From a virus, in IMG/VR virus record IMGVR_UViG_3300025379_000012, positions 1-59,428 of that record: a stretch of 59,428 nucleotides of DNA. One strand, written 5' to 3'. A program made the translations under genes and the position numbers. Of the stretch, positions 24,773-31,772 are shown piece after piece (the stretch's first letter is position 1; every line of letters starts with the position of its first letter). The notes under the pieces were generated by a model, which saw only the letters and a list, made by a program, of their open reading frames with translations, was not told the DNA's origin and made no database searches.

Positions 24773-25100
24773 AGAAATAAACGAAGCAGTTGATTACATC
24801 TACACCCATGGCCAGAAGTATGCCGCGGCCAAGGCAGAGGTTACTTATGTGGAAGAGTACCGCAAGAGCCTGAAGGCCATGCTGATGAAGCAGGCGATGC
24901 TAGACGGGGCTAAATCAGCCGCCGCGGCAGAGATCGAGGCTTACTCTGATGCAAAGTATGTCGAGTTGCTAAACGGGCTCAAAGAGGCTGTAGAGAAGGC
25001 GGAGGGGCTCAGATGGGGTTTGGTGTCAGCACAGGCACGAGTTGAGGTCTGGCGGTCCTTAGAAGCGTCCAATCGCGTCATGGATAGGGCGGTGTCGTAA
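24765..25100 (+). CDS. Coiled-coil accessory protein
   Basis: A 111-residue, almost entirely helical protein (YAAAKAEVTYVEEYRKSLKA and later WGLVSAQARVEVWRSLE). This layout is typical of small phage proteins found next to recombination genes. No catalytic residues are visible. The stop and the next start overlap (TAATG). Confidence 0.6.
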   Translation: MSKEINEAVDYIYTHGQKYAAAKAEVTYVEEYRKSLKAMLMKQAMLDGAKSAAAAEIEAYSDAKYVELLNGLKEAVEKAEGLRWGLVSAQARVEVWRSLEASNRVMDRAVS

Positions 25101-25654
25101 TGAATAACGCGATAGACGACTTAGGAATAGTGCGGCAGGCTGTGCTTGCTGACCTACCCTACGTTGTCTCCTTGTCCAAAAAAGAAAACCATAGCCTTGG
25201 GTTTATTCCAAAGATGGCGTATGAATCTGCTATCACTGGAATAAAAACAGGCGACAGGTGGAGCAACGTATGCAACGACAAACTTTTTGTTATTGAATGT
25301 AATGGCGACTTAGTTGGCTTTTGTATAGCAAGCTTTGGCATCCCTAACGCTATCAGCAAGAAGGGCAAGATCGCTCAGATATGCCTGCAAACAGATGCCA
25401 GAAAGTTCTTGCGCGGTAGAAAGCTTTTAGACACCGTGGTTGAGTACGGCAGGACGCAAGGCACTATGGCATTCAGTGCAGGCTGTGCAGACGATCTAGA
25501 GTCCAATTTATTCTGGCAGGCCATGGGTTGGTTCAAGATAGCTTCACGCTTTGGCATAAGCCACAAGAACACGTGGAAGCAAACAAGCAAGAGAGTGATA
25601 AACGTCTATAGATACGATCCATCAGATTTTTTATTGGGATTAGATTCAGTATGA
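25100..25654 (+). CDS. GNAT-like acetyltransferase
   Basis: A 184-residue protein. The N-terminus has IVRQAVLADLPYVVSLSKKE; the core has FVIECNGDLVGFCIASFG (the beta4 strand region) and IAQICLQTDARKFLRGRKLL (strand beta4/5 and the acetyl-CoA loop, with RGRK replacing the usual RGxGxG). This fits the GNAT fold. The loop lacks the classic glycines, so activity is uncertain. A target cannot be inferred; phage GNATs can modify host factors. Confidence 0.6.
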   Translation: MNNAIDDLGIVRQAVLADLPYVVSLSKKENHSLGFIPKMAYESAITGIKTGDRWSNVCNDKLFVIECNGDLVGFCIASFGIPNAISKKGKIAQICLQTDARKFLRGRKLLDTVVEYGRTQGTMAFSAGCADDLESNLFWQAMGWFKIASRFGISHKNTWKQTSKRVINVYRYDPSDFLLGLDSV

Positions 25655-25923
25655 ACAATACTTTGACACCTAAACAGAAAGCCTGGGTAGGGCTGGTCAA
25701 GCTCTTACCCTGCTCAGTATGTGACCAGGAAGGTCCAAGCGACGCGCACCACGTCAAACAGCATAGGCAGTACACGGTAGTGGCTCTATGTAAGAGCTGT
25801 CACCAGGGGGCTAAGATGGGTTGGCACGGTGAGAAGCGAGCTTGGGCTATAGCAAAGATGGACGAGTTGGACGCGCTGGACAAAACAATTGAGCGAGGGA
25901 TTGCCGCGCTGATTAATAATTGA
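25651..25923 (+). CDS. Small HNH-like zinc-binding nuclease
   Basis: A 90-residue protein. PCSVCDQEG (Cys21, Cys24), SDAHHVKQHRQY (His-His pair) and LCKSCHQGAKMGWHG (second zinc pair and terminal His) give the layout of a minimal beta-beta-alpha-metal HNH nuclease, similar to the nuclease half of phage recombination-enhancement (Ref-type) proteins. It overlaps the GNAT gene by 4 bases. It may be a recombination nuclease; it lies in the accessory gene set and not between structural genes, so a homing role is less likely. Confidence 0.65.
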   Translation: MNNTLTPKQKAWVGLVKLLPCSVCDQEGPSDAHHVKQHRQYTVVALCKSCHQGAKMGWHGEKRAWAIAKMDELDALDKTIERGIAALINN

Positions 25924-25942
25924 ATACAAAGGTGTACATGAG

Positions 25943-25957
25943 CGCGATTCAATCGCG
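25943..25957 (+). repeat. Dispersed near-palindrome, copy 4 (intergenic)
   Basis: Full 15-base form CGCGATTCAATCGCG, 20 bases after the HNH gene stop and 61 bases before promoter P3. Being intergenic, it is not explained by protein coding. Confidence 0.9.
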
Positions 25958-26017
25958 CCCAACTAGGGTTTGTCCCTACAAAATAGTTGTAAATAATTGA
26001 AAAATAATTAATTCATA

Positions 26018-26046
26018 TGATTATTCCTTTAATTTTTTGTTATACT
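26018..26046 (+). promoter_or_regulatory. Promoter P3
   Basis: TGATTA (26018-26023), 17 bases, TATACT (26041-26046), with the shared inner motif TTTAAT-TTTTTGT-TATACT. Downstream AAATGTACTGC and a CTGC/GCAG inverted repeat are shared with P4. It reads into the 26094 gene. Confidence 0.75.
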
Positions 26047-26093
26047 AAATGTACTGCAAACAAAGCAGGTTTAAATTTTTAAAGGAAATCATC

Positions 26094-26408
26094 ATGACAG
26101 TAGCAACAGCAATCCAAACAGAAGCAACAATCGTTTCTTTAGCTAACGACATCGACAACTTATATGTTCTCGACCAACAAGCTAAAGCATTGGCTGACAA
26201 AGTAAAAGCTCTTAAGTCTGACATCGCAAACAAGTACGGTGAAGGCAAGCACGAAGGTGAGTTGCACAGCGTAGAAGTTAAGTTAGTACAAGTATCTGGC
26301 ACAGTTGATTACGCCGCATTGTGTGTTGAGTACGGTATTACAGAAGAGACACTTAACAAGTTCCGTAAAGAATCACGCGCAGACATTCGCGTATCTCCAA
26401 AGAAATAA
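26094..26408 (+). CDS. Small coiled-coil protein expressed as its own unit
   Basis: A 104-residue protein from ATG 26094, with AAAGGAAA upstream. The N-terminal 60 residues are helical (NLYVLDQQAKALADKVKALK); the C-terminal half contains VDYAALCVEYGITEETLNKF, then RADIRVSPKK. It is flanked by promoter P3 and a strong terminator, so it forms a single-gene transcription unit within a block of coupled genes. This points to high or specially timed expression. Function unknown. Confidence 0.65.
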   Translation: MTVATAIQTEATIVSLANDIDNLYVLDQQAKALADKVKALKSDIANKYGEGKHEGELHSVEVKLVQVSGTVDYAALCVEYGITEETLNKFRKESRADIRVSPKK

Positions 26409-26419
26409 TCATTTAAACT

Positions 26420-26441
26420 GGGGCCTATGCCCCTTTTTTTT
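26420..26441 (+). terminator. Rho-independent terminator
   Basis: GGGGC-CTAT-GCCCC (26420-26433) followed by eight T, 12 bases after the preceding stop codon. Confidence 0.9.
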
Positions 26442-26452
26442 GTGGAGGATGT

Positions 26453-26620
26453 ATGACTGAAGAGCAAACGTTAATGGATAAATGGCGAGCCCAGGGATGG
26501 GTTCCGCCGTCAGAGTTGCCAGAGTATCAAAAGAAGTTTAAAGAGTCGCAAGAGGCCAACTGGCCACAACCAAAGGAAAAAAAAGATGACAGAGAACAAA
26601 GAGTTGAGTCCACTGGCTAG
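26453..26620 (+). CDS. Small hydrophilic protein
   Basis: A 55-residue protein with GGAGG six bases before the ATG. Contains WRAQGWVPPSELPEYQKKF and a Lys/Asp/Glu-rich tail. The RAQGWVPPSE element is seen in other small phage proteins. It overlaps the next gene by 35 bases, so its last residues may be unimportant. Function unknown. Confidence 0.5.
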   Translation: MTEEQTLMDKWRAQGWVPPSELPEYQKKFKESQEANWPQPKEKKDDREQRVESTG

Positions 26621-26843
26621 GCAGTTGCTGGGCACGTCCGGCGCGGTTAAGTTCTTTACGCAACAAGAGTTTGATGCGGCGCTGGCATTAGCTAAGGCTG
26701 AGATCATGACTGTGGCCATTGAGACGACCAAGCGGGCGATCATGATTGAGCGTGAAGAGTGCGCCAAGCTAGCAGATGAATGCGTAGACATCGAGAAGCT
26801 TGGAGAGGCTATTCGCAACCGTATACCAACACAGAGGCAGTAA
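26586..26843 (+). CDS. Small AEREECAKICE-type protein
   Basis: An 85-residue protein. N-terminal ELSPLARQLLGTSGAVKFF, then a helix ending IEREECAKLADECVD and a terminal AIRNRIPTQRQ, matching the Cys-helix plus AIRARG layout of the 24396 protein. Its role is unknown. It shares TAATG with the next gene. Confidence 0.6.
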   Translation: MTENKELSPLARQLLGTSGAVKFFTQQEFDAALALAKAEIMTVAIETTKRAIMIEREECAKLADECVDIEKLGEAIRNRIPTQRQ

Positions 26844-26974
26844 TGACAGACACTCAATTATTAACGATACTTGGGACTATATGGATAGCACCCCATTTAA
26901 ACAAATACTATGCCCAAATTACTGGTTTAATTTTTTTTATATTTTCTTGTTGTAAAGGATTGGGATGGATATGA
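26843..26974 (+). CDS. Small membrane protein (43 residues)
   Basis: Starts at ATG 26843 overlapping the previous stop. Two hydrophobic stretches (LLTILGTIWIAP and ITGLIFFIFSCC) suggest one or two membrane passes. Tight overlaps on both sides support translation. No family is recognised. Confidence 0.5.
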   Translation: MTDTQLLTILGTIWIAPHLNKYYAQITGLIFFIFSCCKGLGWI

Positions 26975-27225
26975 CACCAGAAGACGAAGAGTTCACAAGG
27001 ATAGAAATGGAATCCAGAATAAAACAAGAGGCAGTTAAGTACACGTTGGCCAAAGAAAATAACTTTAAGGTCTACACGGCTAAGGCATGGATAGGATTGA
27101 CAGAACAAAAGATAGAAGAGATTAAGCATAAGTGCGTGGACAACATGACCTGGGATCTGACGCTGGACGAAACCAAGTTTGCCAGGGCTATTGAGGCCGA
27201 GCTCAAGGAGATAAACGGTGCATGA
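26965..27225 (+). CDS. WVGLT-domain accessory protein 1
   Basis: An 86-residue protein with a charged helical N-terminus and a C-terminal module AWIGLTEQKIEEI...FARAIEAELKEIN. The same module ends the proteins at 28367, 28596 and 29000. The module is widespread among small phage proteins, to my knowledge without assigned function. It overlaps both neighbours. Confidence 0.65.
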   Translation: MDMTPEDEEFTRIEMESRIKQEAVKYTLAKENNFKVYTAKAWIGLTEQKIEEIKHKCVDNMTWDLTLDETKFARAIEAELKEINGA

Positions 27226-27526
27226 TAATAAATTGGGTGAGGAATTAATTCACACTTGCACGGCCTGCTCTTGCGAGTTCACGGACGACGAAGGAGGGGC
27301 GGTAGGAGACTTTGGAATACTGCCCATGGCATTTTGCCCCACATGCTTATCTTGTATGTACGACATGTTTGATCAGCAAAAGGAATGGAGTTATTTGATC
27401 AAAGGGGTTCGAGTTGTTGGCGATGATGTTGTGATAACGGTCAAAGGATCTAATGAGAAGATAAGGAACAACAACGCGCGTATGCTTTGCAATGAGCTGG
27501 TAGAGGAAATGAATCGCTGTGATTGA
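27218..27526 (+). CDS. Zinc-ribbon accessory protein
   Basis: A 102-residue protein with CTACSCEFTDDEGG (Cys at about 14, 17, 19) and FCPTCLSCMYDMF (Cys at about 40, 43, 46), forming a likely zinc ribbon, followed by an alpha/beta tail. It may bind nucleic acid or a host protein. It overlaps both neighbours by 8 bases. No family is recognised. Confidence 0.6.
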   Translation: MHDNKLGEELIHTCTACSCEFTDDEGGAVGDFGILPMAFCPTCLSCMYDMFDQQKEWSYLIKGVRVVGDDVVITVKGSNEKIRNNNARMLCNELVEEMNRCD

Positions 27527-27914
27527 CCTGCTGAGCACTACAGACGGCATAGACGAACAATTGCAAAAGCAGTTGCACTTAATCGCCGCTGTCATTGCAA
27601 AGGCTATTGAGGACATATGCGTGACACCATCTAGCGAGGAGCTTAGGTACCGGTGTAATCTGAACTATCACGCAGTTGATGCGCTTAATTTCTTTTACGG
27701 TGAAAAGTCTATGTTTAGAACGTATGCGGTGATGGTGGGAATAGATCCAGAGATCTTTGTAGAGGCCATGGAGCGGCGCGAGTATGAGCACCACACGAAC
27801 AAGAAGGGCAACAACCCATGGTTCACCCATACAGACGTCAAAGCAATGCGTATGAGGATTAGTTGGTGGATTAACAGCCCAGTGCAGAGTCAGCAACTGG
27901 AATTTGATTTTTAA
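27519..27914 (+). CDS. Hypothetical helical protein
   Basis: A 131-residue protein from GTG 27519, overlapping the upstream stop. It is mostly helical (LHLIAAVIAKAIEDICVTPS; NYHAVDALNFFYGEKSMF) and has a basic aromatic stretch (VKAMRMRISWWIN) before a QLEFDF end. A terminal aromatic-acidic tail like this is sometimes a partner-binding peptide, which is speculation here. No family is recognised. Confidence 0.55.
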   Translation: MIDLLSTTDGIDEQLQKQLHLIAAVIAKAIEDICVTPSSEELRYRCNLNYHAVDALNFFYGEKSMFRTYAVMVGIDPEIFVEAMERREYEHHTNKKGNNPWFTHTDVKAMRMRISWWINSPVQSQQLEFDF

Positions 27915-27923
27915 AGGATGTTT

Positions 27924-28031
27924 ATGCTTATCAATGTAATGTGGATTATTGCTCTTATGGCAATCGGAGCAGTTGTAATACTTATGGTAACAATTGCATT
28001 CTTGAAAATATTTACCAACGATGATGATTAA
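27924..28031 (+). CDS. Small single-pass membrane protein (35 residues)
   Basis: AAAGGATG precedes ATG 27924. Residues 5-30 form one membrane segment (MWIIALMAIGAVVILMVTIA), followed by a short TNDDD tail. The stop overlaps the -35 region of promoter P4. Its clean ribosome site and topology support it as real. Confidence 0.6.
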   Translation: MLINVMWIIALMAIGAVVILMVTIAFLKIFTNDDD

Positions 28032-28053
28032 AGCTTTAATATTTTGTTATACT
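28025..28053 (+). promoter_or_regulatory. Promoter P4
   Basis: TGATTA (28025-28030), 17 bases, TATACT (28048-28053), inner motif TTTAAT-ATTTTGT-TATACT. Followed by AACTGTACTGC and an ACTGC/GCAGT inverted repeat, nearly the same as P3. It drives the 28093-29831 gene run. Confidence 0.75.
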
Positions 28054-28092
28054 AACTGTACTGCGACGTTGCAGTGTTAACTGGAGATCAAC

Positions 28093-28353
28093 ATGAATGA
28101 ATTTCAAACTATGGACACACTGGTAAAACAATTCTTTGGACAGGCGCCCTTCAAGCCCTCTCCAGTAGCGTACTGCGATTACATTGCAGAGATGATTAAG
28201 ATGGGTTTACCAGGCGACACAGGCGGCGAAGTAACAACTGGCCGCGTAAGATCTGATCTACATCCACACGAAGGATATTTACTCAGCACAAAGAAAACGA
28301 TTGAGGCTGAGTACTTGGGTAAGAAGTACAAGATCACGGTAGAAGAGGCTTAA
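28093..28353 (+). CDS. Hypothetical accessory protein
   Basis: An 86-residue protein, first gene after P4, with CTGGAG upstream. Contains VKQFFGQAPFKPSPVAYCDY, a Gly-rich loop (GDTGGEVTTGRV) and an end LGKKYKITVEEA. No family is recognised. Its place as first gene of a dedicated transcript suggests good expression. Confidence 0.6.
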   Translation: MNEFQTMDTLVKQFFGQAPFKPSPVAYCDYIAEMIKMGLPGDTGGEVTTGRVRSDLHPHEGYLLSTKKTIEAEYLGKKYKITVEEA

Positions 28354-28366
28354 AGGAGCGCAACAC

Positions 28367-28606
28367 ATGAGTTGGGAGCCTACAAAAGTCGTTTGCAAGT
28401 GTGGATCATCTTTGATTAGTAGATGGACTAGCGAAATCAACGAATGGCAAAATCTTCATAAAGTTTGCCTAAACACCGTATCACCAATCAAAGAATGGGT
28501 AGGGTTAACTAAAGAAGATATTGATGAAATAATTATTAACTCTAAAAATTCTGAGCCATACTTTAAAGCAATAGAAGCTAAATTAAAGGAAAAGAATGAA
28601 ACATAA
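28367..28606 (+). CDS. WVGLT-domain accessory protein 2
   Basis: A 79-residue protein. The N-terminal part has VVCKCGSSLISRW and a HKVC pair that could bind zinc. The C-terminal module EWVGLTKEDIDEI...FKAIEAKLKEKN is shared with the proteins at 26965, 28596 and 29000. Function unknown. Confidence 0.65.
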   Translation: MSWEPTKVVCKCGSSLISRWTSEINEWQNLHKVCLNTVSPIKEWVGLTKEDIDEIIINSKNSEPYFKAIEAKLKEKNET

Positions 28607-29003
28607 ACACGCAGATTTAATTCACGCATGGGCAGATGGTGCTGAAATTCAGTATAGACCAGTTCCTGAATACGGAGAATGGAAAGATGAACCACGGCAT
28701 TTAATTTGGGATAATCTTGCTGAATACAGAATAAAACCAGAGCAGGATGGTAGCCTCATCAATGAGGGAACCAAAACCAAGCAAGGTAAGCCTGTGGGCA
28801 AGTTTGCAAAGTTTACTGATGGCATTTGGCGAGAAGTTACAGACGGATCTGCCGGAGTTTTTCTCTATACTCATCCTAAAGAATGGGTAGGGTTGACTGA
28901 TGATCAAATGAGGGCAATCGCTGAGTGGCAGTTAAGCGCCCACAGACCTTTAATTGATGTCATAAAGGCGGTGGAGCAGGCATTGAAGGAGAAAAATACA
29001 TGA
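28596..29003 (+). CDS. WVGLT-domain accessory protein 3
   Basis: A 135-residue protein. N-terminal half: KHADLIHAWADGAEIQYRP and WDNLAEYRIKPEQ, a domain frequent in small phage proteins and often seen as repeats. C-terminal WVGLTDDQMRAI module ending VEQALKEKN. Between them, KFTDGIWREVTD resembles a short beta hairpin. It overlaps both neighbours. Function unknown. Confidence 0.65.
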   Translation: MKHKHADLIHAWADGAEIQYRPVPEYGEWKDEPRHLIWDNLAEYRIKPEQDGSLINEGTKTKQGKPVGKFAKFTDGIWREVTDGSAGVFLYTHPKEWVGLTDDQMRAIAEWQLSAHRPLIDVIKAVEQALKEKNT

Positions 29004-29212
29004 TCGAGTTTGACTTTGAAGGACATGCCAAATCTCAAATTGATAAAGGATTAGGCTACTTGGAAGGTTTTAGTAAAGGCTATCACCAAGCTAAATCAGA
29101 ATGGGTAGGGTTAACTAATAATGAGCTTGTTGATTTAGCAATAAAAAACGCAGGTTTTCCAATTTTGTTAGCAGAAGCAATAGAAGCTAAATTAAAGCAT
29201 AGAAATACATGA
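29000..29212 (+). CDS. WVGLT-domain accessory protein 4
   Basis: A 70-residue protein that is little more than the WVGLT module (EWVGLTNNELVDL...LAEAIEAKLKHRN) with a 30-residue helical N-terminal extension. It follows directly on the third family member (ATGA overlap), so these are probably tandem descendants of one domain. Confidence 0.65.
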   Translation: MIEFDFEGHAKSQIDKGLGYLEGFSKGYHQAKSEWVGLTNNELVDLAIKNAGFPILLAEAIEAKLKHRNT

Positions 29213-29415
29213 ATAGAAGACTAACACCAACAACACAACTTAGGTGGGTAGACCGCCATATTACTTATTTGAGTGGATATGATTACATACACGCAGATAT
29301 AGAAGTTCTAGAGCAATGGCATCAAAACGAAGTGCTGACCGAGACACATGGTTGGCAACCAGTTGAAGGCGGCGAATGGAAAGAAATAAAGAAGGAAAAA
29401 AATGGTAACAGCTAA
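29209..29415 (+). CDS. Hypothetical small protein
   Basis: A 68-residue protein with LTPTTQLRWVDRHITYLSGY and a C-terminal HGWQPVEGGEWKEIKKE. It overlaps both neighbours. The phrase WQPVEGGEW resembles short segments in other accessory phage proteins. No family is recognised. Confidence 0.5.
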   Translation: MNRRLTPTTQLRWVDRHITYLSGYDYIHADIEVLEQWHQNEVLTETHGWQPVEGGEWKEIKKEKNGNS

Positions 29416-29653
29416 AAAGACAGTAAAGAACACACCTAAGCCGCTGGCAAAAAAAGCCAAGAGCACCGCGATTGAATCGCACTCAAGGGAAGAGTTCAGA
29501 ATGCCCGTAGAGGTCAAAGAATGGATAGACCAGGCATCCAGCAGAATGAATCACATGCGCACAGAGATAGAGAGGCTCAAGGAAGAGAACAAAGCCCTGC
29601 GCCGCGCAAATAAAGCCATGGAGACACGCGTAATGGGTGTGAGCTTTGAATAA
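29402..29653 (+). CDS. Basic coiled-coil protein
   Basis: An 83-residue protein with a Lys-rich N-terminus (TAKKTVKNTPKPLAKKAK), then AIESHSREEF encoded by a dispersed near-palindrome, an EVKEWIDQASSRMNHM segment and a coiled coil (TEIERLKEENKALRRANKAM). The basic tail suggests nucleic acid binding. Function unknown. Confidence 0.6.
   Translation: MVTAKKTVKNTPKPLAKKAKSTAIESHSREEFRMPVEVKEWIDQASSRMNHMRTEIERLKEENKALRRANKAMETRVMGVSFE
29468..29480 (+). repeat. Dispersed near-palindrome, copy 5
   Basis: GCGATTGAATCGC inside the 29402-29653 gene, encoding A-I-E-S; right outer base is A, so the 15-base form is incomplete. Confidence 0.9.
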
Positions 29654-29831
29654 CTTAGATAAGTTCGAACAGCTTCAAAGCTTAATGATGGGCTATGAGT
29701 GGGCGACCATACATTGGAACAAAGACAGCAAATCATGGGTTTTCATCATCATGGACGACGACCGTGAAAATTGCATAATCACCACAAATCTAGACAACAC
29801 GATTAAGATTTTGTTAAACTCAGACTTATAA
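29646..29831 (+). CDS. Hypothetical small protein
   Basis: A 61-residue protein from TTG 29646 overlapping the previous stop; an ATG at 29685 would give a shorter form. Contains YEWATIHWNKDSKSWVFIIM, a compact beta-like segment, and an acidic middle. Support is moderate because of the non-ATG start. Confidence 0.45.
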   Translation: MNNLDKFEQLQSLMMGYEWATIHWNKDSKSWVFIIMDDDRENCIITTNLDNTIKILLNSDL

Positions 29832-29865
29832 GCACTGAAATGAATGTGCGATAAAGGACTGAAAT

Positions 29866-29952
29866 ATGACCACACATAAAAACAAGTTAGTACACGCTAA
29901 CAAACAAATAAACAATTTGAATTTATTGGGAGCAGATTATGAATGCTCCTAA
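29866..29952 (+). CDS. Possible 28-residue leader peptide before terS
   Basis: ATG 29866 opens a 28-codon frame rich in Asn, Lys and Leu (NKLVHANKQINNLNLLGADY) that overlaps the start of the TerS gene by 14 bases. There is no strong ribosome site. It could couple translation to terS or be a chance frame. Confidence 0.25.
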   Translation: MTTHKNKLVHANKQINNLNLLGADYECS

Positions 29953-30289
29953 GAAGGGTGCTGGAAGGCCTATGGGAAGCCCCAATAAGGCCACAGCGGA
30001 CGCTAGACAGGCCATAGCCTCATTTGTTGATGGAAACGCTCACAGGCTCACTACGTGGCTCGACCAGGTTGCGGCAGGTGTAGAGAATGATGACGGTACT
30101 TATGCTGTGCCGCCTAATCCGGCTAAGGCGTTTGATATGTTTCAAAGCGTAGTGGAGTATCACATTCCAAAGCTGGCCAGAATGGAGCACTCAGGCAGTG
30201 ATTCGAGCCCAGTGGTGATTGAGCACAATATTGATGTGTTCGGCGAGTTGCTTAAGAATATTAAAATGAAACGCCAGAGCGGCGAATGA
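29939..30289 (+). CDS. terS: Terminase small subunit
   Basis: A 116-residue protein beginning PKKGAGRPMGSPNKATADAR, the typical start of a TerS family seen beside this type of large terminase. AFDMFQSVVEYHIPKLARME follows in the C-terminal half. TerS recognises the packaging site and feeds DNA to TerL. It overlaps TerL by 4 bases. GGGAG precedes the start. Confidence 0.8.
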   Translation: MNAPKKGAGRPMGSPNKATADARQAIASFVDGNAHRLTTWLDQVAAGVENDDGTYAVPPNPAKAFDMFQSVVEYHIPKLARMEHSGSDSSPVVIEHNIDVFGELLKNIKMKRQSGE

Positions 30290-31716
30290 GCGTACTAGAA
30301 GCAATCCTAGAGGATCCAAAGATCCAGGAAGAGTTCGCTAAAAAGAATCCAATTGAGCAGGCTGTAATCAATTGGCAGTTGCGTTGGTTACACGTTGAGG
30401 CGCACAAACATCAGATCGAACCGTCGGGCGATTGGTGGAACATATGGCTGATGCTTGCAGGCCGTGGAGCGGGTAAGACTAGAGCGGCGGCGGAGACTCT
30501 GGCCAATTGGGCGTGGGAGCAACCTGGTACACGTTGGCTGGTATCTGCACCGACCAGTGGAGACTTGAAGGGCACATGCTTTGAGGGTGACTCAGGACTA
30601 CTGAAGGTCATACCGACGGCTCTGGTAGAGAAGTACAACTCTAGCCTGCATGAGATACATCTAAAGAACGGCTCATTCATCAAGGGCATACCGGCCTCCG
30701 AGCCTGAGCGCTTCAGGGGGCCACAGTTCCATGGTGGATGGTTAGACGAGTTGGCGGCGTGGGAGTACTTGCAAGACTCTTGGGACATGATCCAATTCGG
30801 TATACGTTTGGGTTCTAGGACCAAGCTCATATGCTCCACAACGCCTAAGCCTAAAGATGTGGTGCTGGATCTGATAGCCAGAGAAGGCGATGATGTAGTC
30901 ATTACCCGCGCCAGTACGTACAGCAACATTAAGAACCTGGCGCCGAGCTTTCAAAAGCAGATCTTACAGTATGAGGGGACGAACCTAGGACGCCAGGAAA
31001 TCCACGCTGAGATCATCGATCCAGAGGAAGGCGGCATTGTTAAGCGCGATTGGTTCAGACTCTGGCCAGACGGTAAGCCCTTCCCTAAGTTCGAGTACAT
31101 TATCCAGTCATATGATTGCGGCTTCAAAGACGGCCATGAGAATGACCCAACTGGATCTATTACGCTGGCTGTGTTCAAGCCACTGGATGGTGGCATGTGC
31201 GTGATGGTGGCTGACTGCTGGCAAGATAAGCTTCAGTACCCTGACCTGCGCCCCAAAGTGATCGATGAGTATGACGTGGTTTACGGTGAAGGACGGGAAA
31301 AGAAACGAGTTGACCTGATACTGGTGGAGGATAAAGCGGCGGGTATCAGCTTGATCCAGGACTTACAGAGGGCTCACCTGCCGGTGATTGGTTATAACCC
31401 AGGACGGGCGGATAAGACACAGCGGCTGTCGATTGTGGCCAACATCATTCGAGCAGGCCGAGTGTGGGTGCCGGAGCACAGTAAGCGCAAGGGATACGTC
31501 AGGGACTGGGCTGAAGGGATGGTGAGCCAGATCTGTAGTTTCCCTGAGACGGCGCACGATGAGTTTGTGGACTGTATCAGCCAGGGCTTAAGATACTTGA
31601 GGGATGCAGGCTGGATCAGTATTGACCCACCACCGCGGGATGAGTACGACCCAGAGGATGCTATAGATGCGATGGAGTTCAATAAGAAACAACGAGGCAA
31701 TCCATATGGCGCATAA
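30286..31716 (+). CDS. terL: Terminase large subunit
   Basis: A 476-residue packaging ATPase-nuclease. Walker A GRGAGKT (59-65), Walker B GGWLDE (150-155) and coupling motif CSTTP (183-187) mark the ATPase. The nuclease domain has YDCGF (Asp277), LVEDKAAG (Glu348/Asp349) and AHDEFVD (Asp425, Asp429). Length and motifs are complete, so the enzyme should be active. The type of DNA end it makes cannot be told from sequence alone. Confidence 0.93.
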   Translation: MSVLEAILEDPKIQEEFAKKNPIEQAVINWQLRWLHVEAHKHQIEPSGDWWNIWLMLAGRGAGKTRAAAETLANWAWEQPGTRWLVSAPTSGDLKGTCFEGDSGLLKVIPTALVEKYNSSLHEIHLKNGSFIKGIPASEPERFRGPQFHGGWLDELAAWEYLQDSWDMIQFGIRLGSRTKLICSTTPKPKDVVLDLIAREGDDVVITRASTYSNIKNLAPSFQKQILQYEGTNLGRQEIHAEIIDPEEGGIVKRDWFRLWPDGKPFPKFEYIIQSYDCGFKDGHENDPTGSITLAVFKPLDGGMCVMVADCWQDKLQYPDLRPKVIDEYDVVYGEGREKKRVDLILVEDKAAGISLIQDLQRAHLPVIGYNPGRADKTQRLSIVANIIRAGRVWVPEHSKRKGYVRDWAEGMVSQICSFPETAHDEFVDCISQGLRYLRDAGWISIDPPPRDEYDPEDAIDAMEFNKKQRGNPYGA

Positions 31717-31717
31717 A

Positions 31718-31732
31718 CGCGATTCAATCGCG
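31718..31732 (+). repeat. Dispersed near-palindrome, copy 6 (intergenic)
   Basis: Full 15-base form CGCGATTCAATCGCG starting two bases after the TerL stop codon, within the 56-base gap before the polyvalent gene. Confidence 0.9.
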
Positions 31733-31772
31733 GTCGGTAGACTTCGCCAGTGGCCACAGGCATAATCTAGGC

